Of a stretch of DNA of 64,000 bases, positions 53,185 through 61,187 are shown piece after piece (positions within the stretch are counted from its first letter, which is position 1; every line of letters starts with the position of its first letter). The notes under the pieces were generated by a model. That model searched no databases. It was not told the DNA's origin and saw nothing but the letters and a program-made list of their open reading frames with translations. This DNA comes from Streptomyces sp. TLI_105 (GTDB lineage: Bacteria > Actinomycetota > Actinomycetes > Streptomycetales > Streptomycetaceae). The stretch is taken from assembly GCF_900105415.1 (NCBI RefSeq), contig NZ_FNSM01000001.1, forward strand, positions 6,225,501 through 6,289,500, given 5' to 3'. A program made the position numbers and the translations under genes.

Positions 53185-54393
53185 TCACACCAGGCGGCCG
53201 TCCCGCGCCACCACCCGGCCCGCGCGGACCACCAGGTCACGGCGGGGCAGGTCCACCACCGCCTGCGGCAGGCACTCGCCGTCGACGAGCATGAAGTCGG
53301 CGGGGGAGCCGGGCCGGAGGTCCGCCTTCGGCAGGCCGAGCAGCTCCGCGCCCCCGTCGGCGGCGAGCCGGAAGCAGTCCTCAAGGTCCGAGTCGAGCCG
53401 CGCGTCCAGGGCCCAGGCGGCGAGCCAGACCCGGTGCAGCATGTCCGCGTTGCCGAACGGGCTCCAGCTGTCCCGGACCCCGTCCGAGCCGAGACCGACC
53501 CGCACCCCGCGCTCGGCGAGCCGCCGGAACGGCAGGATCGTGGTCACGGACAGCGCGACCGTGGTGAGCGCGATCCCCGCCTCCGCGAGCAGGTCCGCCG
53601 TCTCGTCGAGCTCCCGCCCGGACAGACCGGCGACCGCGAAGGCGTGCGCCACGCCCACCCGGCCCTGGAGACCGAGCGCCCGGGTCCGGGCGGCGATGTC
53701 CCGCAGCGGCGCCAGGCCCTGTTCGCCCCGGTCGTGGAGGTGGATGTCGAGCCCCAGCCCGTGCTTCTCGGCGAGCCCGAAGACCGTGCCGAGCTGGTCG
53801 CCCTCGTGGTCGCCGTCCGCGTCGAAGCCGGCCGGGTCGATGCCGCCGATGTGGGTGACGAGCCCGCTCGCGGCGGCCTCCGCCAGGAGCTCGGCCACGC
53901 CGGGGGTCCGGACGACCCCGTGCTGCGGGAAGGCGACCAGCTCGACGTCGACGATGCCCGCGAGCTTCCGGGCCGCCTCGGCGACCCCCTCGATCCCGGA
54001 GAGCCCGTACGCCGGGGCCACGTCCGCGTGGGCGCGCATCGCGCGGGTGCCCTGGGCCGCGGCGTGCGACATCAGCCGCAGCGCCCGCTCGGCGACCGGG
54101 GTCGGCAGCGCGCGGGCCAGCTCCACGTCACCCGCGACGTACTCGGCGATGCCGTGCGCGGGGCGGCGGCTGTGCCAGGGCTCGCCCCAGGCGGTCTTGT
54201 CGGGGTGGATGTGCGCGTCGACCAGCGTCGGCAGCGCCAGCCGTCCGCCCCCGTCGACCCGCTCGACCTCGGTGCCCGGGGGGACCTCGGCCACGAGTTC
54301 GCCGTCCACGGCGACCAGGTCGCGGGGCGGGCCGTCGAAGGGGCGTACGTCGTGGAAGAGGGTGGCGGTGGGGGGTGGTGGCGGCGGGGTCAC
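53185..54393 (-). CDS. Cytosine-deaminase-like amidohydrolase (copy 2)
   Basis: A 402-residue paralogue of the 50435 gene with the same motif order: DAHIHPDKT, RAHADVAPA, LHLHDRGE, VAHAFAVAG and GSDGVRDSWSPFG. The differences in the HxH neighbourhood and in the strand-8 loop suggest a related but different substrate. The GTG at 54393 follows GAGGAG. A TGGTATACCA site lies 48-57 bases upstream, so it is probably under the same GntR regulator. Confidence 0.88.
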   Translation of the reverse strand: MTPPPPPPTATLFHDVRPFDGPPRDLVAVDGELVAEVPPGTEVERVDGGGRLALPTLVDAHIHPDKTAWGEPWHSRRPAHGIAEYVAGDVELARALPTPVAERALRLMSHAAAQGTRAMRAHADVAPAYGLSGIEGVAEAARKLAGIVDVELVAFPQHGVVRTPGVAELLAEAAASGLVTHIGGIDPAGFDADGDHEGDQLGTVFGLAEKHGLGLDIHLHDRGEQGLAPLRDIAARTRALGLQGRVGVAHAFAVAGLSGRELDETADLLAEAGIALTTVALSVTTILPFRRLAERGVRVGLGSDGVRDSWSPFGNADMLHRVWLAAWALDARLDSDLEDCFRLAADGGAELLGLPKADLRPGSPADFMLVDGECLPQAVVDLPRRDLVVRAGRVVARDGRLV

Positions 54394-54440
54394 GGGGGCT
54401 CCTCGGGCGCGGTTTTGTACGGGTCAGGTGACGCTCCATT

Positions 54441-54450
54441 TGGTATACCA
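54441..54450. promoter_or_regulatory. GntR operator 2
   Basis: TGGTATACCA, a perfect palindrome upstream of the second amidohydrolase, matching the right half of the site at 50332-50350. Confidence 0.55.
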
Positions 54451-54526
54451 CGGGGTTCTGTTCGTGCGCCGCCGTCGTGGTGCGGGTTCAGGCGCGGGAG
54501 CCTCGGGCGCCGGCAAGGACGCCGTT

Positions 54527-54614
54527 CCGTTGTGCCCCCCCCTCCCCCAAGCTCTCGGCTTCGCTCGAGCAGGGGGGACCCCCCTCGCCCCAGCGGAACG
54601 ACTGCCCACAACGG
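54527..54614. repeat. REP/MITE-like element with terminal inverted repeats
   Basis: CCGTTGTG (54527-54534) and CACAACGG (54607-54614) bound an 88-bp element. Its centre is a hairpin TCCCCC...GCTC/GAGC...GGGGGGA, a type of repeat found in many Streptomyces intergenic regions. Here it lies just after the stop of the SpoIIE/RsbW gene and could act as its terminator. Confidence 0.65.
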
Positions 54615-54619
54615 GGCGC

Positions 54620-57406
54620 TCACCAGGCCAGGTCCTCCAGGGCGTCCAGGTCGGGGACGGCCATCGTGACCGGTTCCGAGCCGTTCGCGCCCACCCTCAG
54701 CTCCGCCCAGATCGTCTTGCCGCGTCGGGCGTACCGGGTGCCCCAGCGTTCCGCGTACTGGGCCACCAGATAGAGCCCCCGCCCGCCTTCGTCCGTCGTC
54801 GCCGCGTGCCGCAGGTGCGGCGAGGTGCTGCTGCCGTCCGAGACCTCGCAGATCAGCGTCCGGTCGTGGAGGAGCCGTACGCGCACCGGATCGGCCCCGT
54901 ACCGCACCGCGTTCGTGATCAGCTCGCTGAGGATCAGCTCCGCCGTGAACGCCAGCCCGTCGAGCCCCCACTCCGACAGCTTCGCCGCCGCCGCGTTCCG
55001 TACCGGCGACACCGCCGACGGGTCCCGGGGCACCTCCCACTCGGCGATCCGGTCCCGGGCGAGCAGCCGGGTCTCTGCCACGAGCAGCGCGATGTCGTCC
55101 CGCTGAGTCGGCGAGAGGAGCGTCGCGAGCACGTCCGCACAGGTCTGCTCCGGGCTCCGGCCCGCCTGGGCGAGCGTCGTCCGCAGCAGCCCCAGCCCCG
55201 TGTCCAGGTCCCGCCCGTGGTCCTCCAGGAGCCCGTCCGTGAACAGCACCAGCTTGCTGCCCTCCGGCAGCCACAGCTCCGTCGATTCGAAGGGCACGTC
55301 GCCCAGGCCGAGCCCCAGCGGCAGCCCCGGCGACAGCTCGGGGAACTCGACCCGCCCGTCGGGAGCGACGAGCGCCGGACCGGGATGCCCCGCGCTCGCC
55401 ACCGTGCAGAGCCCCGACGCCGGGTCGTAGATCGCGTACAGACAGGTCGCGCCGGTGATGCCCTCGTCCCGCCGCCGCGCCTCGCCGCCCGTGGCCTCCC
55501 CGTCCCCGTCCTCGATCCGGCCCGTCAGCTCGTCGAGATGGCCGAGCAGCTCGTCCGGCGGCACGTCCAGGGTCGAGAAGTTGTGCACCGCCGTCCGCAG
55601 CCGCCCCATGGTCGCCGCCGCGTGCAGCCCGTGCCCCACCACGTCCCCCACCACGAGCGCCACCCGCGCCCCCGGCAGCGGGATCACGTCGAACCAGTCG
55701 CCGCCCACCCCGGCCTTCGCCGGCAGGTACCGGTACGCCACCTCCACCGCGCTCTGGTCCGGCAGCACCCGGGGCAGCAGGCTCCGCTGCAGCGTCACCG
55801 CCATCGCGTGCTCCCGCGTGAACCGGCGCGCGTTGTCGATCGCGACCGCCGCCCGCGCCGCCAGCTCCTCCGCGAACGACAGGTCGTCCTCCCCGAACGG
55901 CTCCGGGGTGTCCGCCCGCCAGAAGTTGGCCATCCCGAGGACCACCCCGCGGGCGAGCAGCGGCACCGTGAGCAGCGAGTGCATCCCGTACGCCAGGGCC
56001 TGCGCCGCCCCCTCCGGGTCCTGCGCCCGCCAGCCCTCCGCCGCGGCCAGCTCCGGCTCCACCACCGCGTGCCCCGCGTACAGGGCCTTCGCCATCGGGG
56101 TGCTGCGGACGTGGAAGCGGACGGTGTCCCCGACCGGCTGGAGCGGCTGGTCGGGCCGCAGCCCGCTCAGCGCCGTCCGCCGCATCTCCGTGGTCGTGGC
56201 CGCGGCCGCCGGGGGCTCCTCCCCGCGCAGCACCGGTTCGAGCAGCTCCACCGTCGCGAAGTCCGCGAACCGGGGCACCGCCACCTCCGCCAGCTCCTCC
56301 GCCGTCCGTACGACCTCCAGCGTCGTCCCGATCCGCACCCCCGCCTCATACAGCAGCTGCAGCCGGCCGCGGGCCACCGCCGCCCGGCCGGTCACGGCCG
56401 CCAGCTCGGTGGTGTCCCGCATCGTCATCACACTGCCGGCTTTGGCGCCCTCCGAGAGGGTGGGGCGCACGCTCACCGCAAGGAGACGGTCGCCCGCCCG
56501 GTGCACCTCGTCCGTCGCCGACCGCCCCGACTCCAGGAGCTCGACCGTCCGCGGATCGAGGCCCAGCTCCGAGACGAGCAGCCGCTCCGCCTCCGCCGAG
56601 AGGCCGAGCAGCCGGCGCGCCTCGTCGTTGGCGAGCAGCAGCCGGTGGTCGGCGCCCACGATCAAAACCCCTTCCCGGACCGCGTGCAGCACCGCCTCGT
56701 GGTGCTCCTTCATCCGGGTCATCTCCGCCGGCCCCAGACCGTGCGTCTGCCGCCGCAGCCGTCGGCTCACCAGGGCCGCCCCGCCCACGGCCGCCGCCAG
56801 GGCGCCGCCCGCCGCGCCGAGGAGCAGCGGCAGCCGCTCCTGCACCGAGTGCGAGATGCTCTCCACCTCGATGCCGCTGCTGACCAGGCCGACGATCCGG
56901 CCCTTCTCGTCCACCACCGGGACCACGGCCCGCACGGCGTCGTTGGGTGCGCCCCGGAACAGCTCCGTGTACGACTCGCCGTCCACCGTCGCCCGCGAGA
57001 GGTCCCCGGTCGCCTTCTGGCCGATCAGCTCCGGCTGCGAGTCGGTGTACCGCACCCCGGAGGGGCTCAGGACCGCTATGAAGTCCACGCCCGTGGCCCG
57101 CCGGGTCGCCTCCGCCCGGCTCTGCAGCTGCGCCGTCGGATCGGGCGAGGTCAGCGCCATGTCGATGCCGGGCGCGTGGGCGAAGGCCTCAGCGACCGCG
57201 AGCGAGCGGATCCGGGCGTCCCGCTCGGTGTCGCGCCGCTCCTGGTGGAACGTCACGAACGCCGCCACCGCGATCACCAGGAGCGCGATCAGCGCCTCCA
57301 GGGCGAACACCTGCCCGGCGACGCTCCGCAGCCCCGTGCCGCGAGGCCTGACCCCCGTCTTCTCCCGCGCGTGGGCCCGCCCCCTGTCCCGGTACCGGGC
57401 CGTCAT
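54620..57406 (-). CDS. Membrane sensor with PAS-GAF, SpoIIE phosphatase and RsbW-like kinase domain
   Basis: A 928-residue fusion. Order: TM helix (about 33-53), extracytoplasmic Cache-like domain (54-195; GVDFIAVLSPSGVRYTDSQ, VVPVVDEKGRIVGLVSSGI), second TM (197-217), PAS (EHHEAVLHAVREGVLIV onward), GAF, PP2C/SpoIIE domain (GGDWFDVIPLPG, VVGDVVGHG, LFTDGLLE) and a C-terminal HATPase of the RsbW type (SELITNAVRYG, CEVSDGSS, GGRGLYLV). The N-terminal half resembles CitA/DcuS kinases. It probably resets an anti-anti-sigma factor in response to a small molecule. ATGA-coupled to the gene before it. Confidence 0.9.
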   Translation of the reverse strand: MTARYRDRGRAHAREKTGVRPRGTGLRSVAGQVFALEALIALLVIAVAAFVTFHQERRDTERDARIRSLAVAEAFAHAPGIDMALTSPDPTAQLQSRAEATRRATGVDFIAVLSPSGVRYTDSQPELIGQKATGDLSRATVDGESYTELFRGAPNDAVRAVVPVVDEKGRIVGLVSSGIEVESISHSVQERLPLLLGAAGGALAAAVGGAALVSRRLRRQTHGLGPAEMTRMKEHHEAVLHAVREGVLIVGADHRLLLANDEARRLLGLSAEAERLLVSELGLDPRTVELLESGRSATDEVHRAGDRLLAVSVRPTLSEGAKAGSVMTMRDTTELAAVTGRAAVARGRLQLLYEAGVRIGTTLEVVRTAEELAEVAVPRFADFATVELLEPVLRGEEPPAAAATTTEMRRTALSGLRPDQPLQPVGDTVRFHVRSTPMAKALYAGHAVVEPELAAAEGWRAQDPEGAAQALAYGMHSLLTVPLLARGVVLGMANFWRADTPEPFGEDDLSFAEELAARAAVAIDNARRFTREHAMAVTLQRSLLPRVLPDQSAVEVAYRYLPAKAGVGGDWFDVIPLPGARVALVVGDVVGHGLHAAATMGRLRTAVHNFSTLDVPPDELLGHLDELTGRIEDGDGEATGGEARRRDEGITGATCLYAIYDPASGLCTVASAGHPGPALVAPDGRVEFPELSPGLPLGLGLGDVPFESTELWLPEGSKLVLFTDGLLEDHGRDLDTGLGLLRTTLAQAGRSPEQTCADVLATLLSPTQRDDIALLVAETRLLARDRIAEWEVPRDPSAVSPVRNAAAAKLSEWGLDGLAFTAELILSELITNAVRYGADPVRVRLLHDRTLICEVSDGSSTSPHLRHAATTDEGGRGLYLVAQYAERWGTRYARRGKTIWAELRVGANGSEPVTMAVPDLDALEDLAW

Positions 57407-59469
57407 CCCGTGCTCCTGGCGATCAGGAGCGCCACGTCGTCCGGGGCGCCCGGCCGGCGCAGCGCCCGCAGGAGCCGGTCGCAGGTCTCCTCCAGCGGCC
57501 CGCGGTTCTCGTCGAGGAGGCGTACGAGCAGGTCGAGCCGCTCGTCGATCGCCTCGTGCCGGGTCTCGATCAGACCGTCCGTGTAGAGCACCAGACGGTC
57601 CCCGGGCCGGAACGGCACCCGGGTCGTGCGGAAGGTGCCGCCGCCGACGCCCAGGGGCACCCCCGTGGAGAGCCGCACCAGCTCGGCCGGTCCGTCCGCC
57701 GGGACCCGGACGGGCGGCAGGTGACCCGCGTTCGCGATCCGGCACCGCTGCCGCACCGGATCGTGCACGGCGAAGAGACAGGTCGCGATGTAGTGCTCCA
57801 GGCCCGCCGTGATCCGGTCCAGATGCCGCAGGACCTGTGCCGGGGACAGATCGAGGTCCGCGAACGCGCAGGTCGCGGTCCGCAGCCGGCCCATCGTTGC
57901 CGCCGCGTCGATCCCGCTGCCCATCACGTCCCCGACGACGAGCGCCGTCTTGTCGTCGGACAGCGCGATCACGTCGTACCAGTCGCCCCCGACCTCGCTC
58001 GACGCGTGCGCCGGCTGGTAGCGGGCGGCGACCTCCAGGCCCGCCCGCGACGGGGGCGCCCCCGGCAGCAGGCTCCGCTGGAGCGTCACCGCCGAGTTCC
58101 GCACGCTCTGGTACCAGCGCGCGTTGTCGATGCTGACGGCCGCGCGGGCCGCCAGCTCCGTCGCGAGCAGGACGTCGTCCCCGTCGAAGGGCAGCGCGTT
58201 GCGGTCCCGCTTGAGGTCCAGCGCGCCCAGCACCTCGCCGCGCGCGATCAGCGGCACCGCCAGATACGAGTGGACCCCCGCCCGCGCCAGCAGCTCCGCG
58301 GCCTCGGGGCTCCGCGCGATCCGCGACAGGTCGCCGGGGCCCACGTGCTCCACCAGGACCGGCAGGCCGGTGTGCACGCACCGGGTGACCAGCCGGTCCG
58401 CCCCGTACATCGCGACCTCCCCCGGCGGGTCCGCCGCCGCCCGCGCCTCCGTGCGGCTCCCCGCCTTCACCGCGAGCGCGCGGAACAGCTCGGGCCCCTC
58501 CTCGGGCGCGCCGGGCCTGCGCAGCGCCAGGACGGAGTCGAGGACGTCGACCGCGGCGATGTCCGCGAGCTCCGGCACCACCACCGAGGCCAGCTCGTCG
58601 GCCGTCCGCTCCACCTCCAGGGTGGTGCCCACCCGGGCCGAGGCGTCCGCGATGAGCGCGAGCCGCCGCCGGGACCGGTCGGCGTCCGCGTCCGCCCGGT
58701 GCCGCTCGGTCACGTCGATCACCGAGGACGCCACCCCCTGGACGCGGCCGTCGGCTCCCTCCAGGCGGTAGAAGGAGAGGGACCAGGTGTGCTCGTGGTC
58801 CGGGTCCGCCGGCGTCCTTCCCACCACGGAGCGGTCGAGCAGCGGCGTCCCCGTGGCCAGCACCGTGCGCAGCGCCTCCTCCAGGGCCTCGGCGTCGACC
58901 TGCGGGAGCATGTCGACGATCCGCCGGCCGAGGTGCTCCTCGGCCGAGATGCCGTTGATCCGTTCCAGGGCCGGGTTCACCAGGACGTAGCGCAGGTCGG
59001 TGTCGAGGACGGCGAGGCCGATCGGCGACTGGGAGACCAGCCGGTCGGAGAGCGCGAGCTCGGTCTCGATCCGCTCGACGGCGGCGGCGTCGGCGGCGAT
59101 CCCCAGCGCGTACAGGTCGCCCAGGTCGTCGGTGAGCCGCATGTTGCGGAACTCCACCCGACGGACGGAGCCGTCCTTGTGCCGTACGGGGAAGGTGCCC
59201 GCCCAGGCCGCGCCGCCGTGCAGCACCTCGGCGAAGAGGCGCATCGCCTCCTCCCGGTGGTCCGCGCCGACGATCAGCCGGGCCACGTACTGTCCGAGGG
59301 CCTCGTCGGCGCGGAACCCGAAGAGGTTCTCCGCCTGCGGGCTCCACAGCACGATCCGGCCGCGGGCGTCCACGACGACCGCCGCGACCCCGAGCACGTC
59401 GAGGAGCCCCTTGCCGTCCAGGGGCACACCAACCCGCCCCGTCGTCCCCGGGAAGGAACCGGCCGTCAC
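57403..59469 (-). CDS. PAS-PAS-GAF SpoIIE-family phosphatase
   Basis: A 688-residue cytosolic protein. PAS 1 (about 15-115; AAVVVDARGRIVLWSPQAENLFG), PAS 2 (120-240; GLAVLDTDLRYVLVNPALERING), GAF (250-410), PP2C/SpoIIE (430-685; GGDWYDVIALSD, VVGDVMGSG, LYTDGLIE, DDVALLIA). It lacks an HATPase domain. The GTG at 59469 has GGGAGGAGGG eight bases upstream. METGAARREEG at 59504 is an alternative start. Its stop overlaps the start of the sensor-phosphatase-kinase, so both act in one pathway, probably dephosphorylating STAS-domain antagonists. Confidence 0.9.
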   Translation of the reverse strand: MTAGSFPGTTGRVGVPLDGKGLLDVLGVAAVVVDARGRIVLWSPQAENLFGFRADEALGQYVARLIVGADHREEAMRLFAEVLHGGAAWAGTFPVRHKDGSVRRVEFRNMRLTDDLGDLYALGIAADAAAVERIETELALSDRLVSQSPIGLAVLDTDLRYVLVNPALERINGISAEEHLGRRIVDMLPQVDAEALEEALRTVLATGTPLLDRSVVGRTPADPDHEHTWSLSFYRLEGADGRVQGVASSVIDVTERHRADADADRSRRRLALIADASARVGTTLEVERTADELASVVVPELADIAAVDVLDSVLALRRPGAPEEGPELFRALAVKAGSRTEARAAADPPGEVAMYGADRLVTRCVHTGLPVLVEHVGPGDLSRIARSPEAAELLARAGVHSYLAVPLIARGEVLGALDLKRDRNALPFDGDDVLLATELAARAAVSIDNARWYQSVRNSAVTLQRSLLPGAPPSRAGLEVAARYQPAHASSEVGGDWYDVIALSDDKTALVVGDVMGSGIDAAATMGRLRTATCAFADLDLSPAQVLRHLDRITAGLEHYIATCLFAVHDPVRQRCRIANAGHLPPVRVPADGPAELVRLSTGVPLGVGGGTFRTTRVPFRPGDRLVLYTDGLIETRHEAIDERLDLLVRLLDENRGPLEETCDRLLRALRRPGAPDDVALLIARSTG

Positions 59470-59957
59470 GCTGCCCTCCTCCCGCCGCGCCGCGCCTGTC
59501 TCCATGCTCCCCGCCCCCTGGCCACGCCGCACCGCGAGGTCGCCCGGGGCGGTGCCCCGCGCCCCTCGTTGTGGGCGCGCCCACTGGGACGGCACCCACC
59601 GCGGTTGCGAGCACGTTCCGCCGGGACGGCGCCCATCCATCCCCGCGCCCCGTTGTGGGCAGTTGCTCCACCGGCGCGGTGCCCACCCCCTCGCCCCAGC
59701 GGGACGATTGCCCACACGGCGGGTGAGCACCGCCCAGGCGGGTGCGCGCCCACACGGGGGTGGGACGGGGTGATCGCCCACGCGGAGGTGGCGGGAGGGG
59801 CACCGCCTCGGGCGGCCGCGCCCCCACGGCGGGTGGCCGGAGGGGCAGCGCCCCGCCGGGCGCGGCACGTGCGGGGCGGGTGCCCGGGCGCCGCCCGGCG
59901 GGGGTCAAGAGCGCGTCGCTCAGCCTGGCGGGAGGTCCCGCACGGCTAGCGGTGCCG
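59470..59957. other. Gene-free region upstream of the phosphatase pair
   Basis: About 490 bases. Most is repeat (next entry). Frames open here are GC-rich shadows without start signals or family similarity. The promoter of the phosphatase operon must lie here but cannot be picked out. Confidence 0.5.
59567..59790. repeat. Cluster of GTTGTGGGC/GCCCAC repeats
   Basis: Words of the type TTGTGGGC, GGCACCCACC, GCCCACACGG and CGCCCACGCGG recur about every 35-70 bases. TGTGGGCA (59654-59661) and TGCCCACA (59709-59716) form a unit with inverted ends. Bases 59687-59716 match 54581-54610 at 28 of 30 positions in the same orientation. Confidence 0.65.
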
Positions 59958-61139
59958 TCAGCAGCGCGGCGGCCCGCCCTGAGCCCCCGGGCCCGTGCCC
60001 CGCGCCGCGAGGCCGAGCGCCCAGGCCGCTCCCGTCACCGCGACCAGCGGGAGCAGGACGTGGACGTCCGTCAGCGCGACCAGGCCCGCGCCCAGCGCGA
60101 TCGCCAGCGCGTTCGGGGCCATGACCAGCGTGTTCGAGGTCGCCGCCAGGCGGCCCACCGCCTCCGCCGGGGCCTCCCGCTGGACGGCCGTCATCACCGC
60201 GACCAGGACCCACGGCAGGCCGAGCCCGATCACCGCGCTCGCCGCGAGGGCCGTCGCCTCGTACGGCAGCGCTCCCCGCACGCCCACCGCCACCGAGAAC
60301 AGCGCGAGGCCGACCGTGGCGAGGGTCCGCTCCGGGATCCGGCGCAGCAGGGGGCCGGTGACCAGCCCCGCGAGGACCGAGCCCACGCCCTGGACCGCGT
60401 ACAGCACACCCGCGTACGCGGGCGCGTGCCCGAGCCCCCGGTCGACCACGGCGTAGATCGCGGCGCCGTTCACCCCGGCGAGCAGCATCGTGAACGCGCC
60501 CGTCGCCACCAGCGGCCTCAGTACCCGCGAGGCCCGAAGGAGCCGCACCCCCTCGGCCGTCTCGCGCCACCAGCTCCGGGACTCCGGCCGGGCGGGCCGC
60601 TCCTCCCGGACCGGCATCAGCGCGAACGCGCCCGCCGCGACCGCGAAGCTCGCCGCGTCCAGGAGGGCGACGGTTCCGCCCCCGTACCGGGCGAAGAGGC
60701 CCGCCGCGACCAGCGGGGCGATCAGCTTCATGGACTCGTTCGCCGTCATCCGCAGCCCGTTGAACGTGCCGAGCCGTTCCCCGTCGGCGACGGTCGTCAC
60801 CAGCGCCTGCTCCGCCGCCTCGTGGACGGCGCCCTGCGCGCCGTACAGCACGAGGATCGCGAAGAGCAGCCACACCCGGTCCGCCGACCCCACCCACAGC
60901 AGGAGCGGCAGCAGGGCCGCCATCGCCAGGTTCAGGACGACCAGGAGCGGTCTGCGCCGCACCCGGTCGGCGAGCGTGCCGAGCAGCGGCCCGGCGAGCA
61001 CGGGCGCCCAGAGGGCGAAGGCGGCCAGCGCCGCCAGACTGTCCGAGCCCGTGAGGGACTTGACCCAGATCCCGGAGACCAGCCACATCGCCGTCGTACC
61101 GAATCCGGACACGACGACACCTGCCAGATACCAACGCAT
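59958..61139 (-). CDS. MFS transporter, probable exporter
   Basis: A 393-residue, 12-helix MFS_3-type protein. The loop-2/3 motif is GTLADRVRRRPLLVVLN, and helix 1 starts immediately at MRWYLAGVVVSGFGTTAMWL. It resembles actinobacterial drug or siderophore exporters, like the 5111 gene, but shares only the general fold. The ATG at 61139 is preceded by neither a Shine-Dalgarno nor a clear -10. Substrate unknown. Confidence 0.83.
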   Translation of the reverse strand: MRWYLAGVVVSGFGTTAMWLVSGIWVKSLTGSDSLAALAAFALWAPVLAGPLLGTLADRVRRRPLLVVLNLAMAALLPLLLWVGSADRVWLLFAILVLYGAQGAVHEAAEQALVTTVADGERLGTFNGLRMTANESMKLIAPLVAAGLFARYGGGTVALLDAASFAVAAGAFALMPVREERPARPESRSWWRETAEGVRLLRASRVLRPLVATGAFTMLLAGVNGAAIYAVVDRGLGHAPAYAGVLYAVQGVGSVLAGLVTGPLLRRIPERTLATVGLALFSVAVGVRGALPYEATALAASAVIGLGLPWVLVAVMTAVQREAPAEAVGRLAATSNTLVMAPNALAIALGAGLVALTDVHVLLPLVAVTGAAWALGLAARGTGPGAQGGPPRC

Positions 61140-61187
61140 GGCCGAAGGCTGTCGTCTGAGGTGGGCGGGCCGGATCGGTCAGTTGCC

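Noticed and set aside
53291..57586. A plus-strand open frame of more than 1400 codons opposite the second amidohydrolase and the SpoIIE genes
   Set aside because: It is antisense to well-supported genes, its composition is Arg/Pro/Gln-rich, and it lacks recognisable domains. Similar long antisense frames at 5054-8302, 35629-38400 and 54620-59908 were rejected for the same reason.
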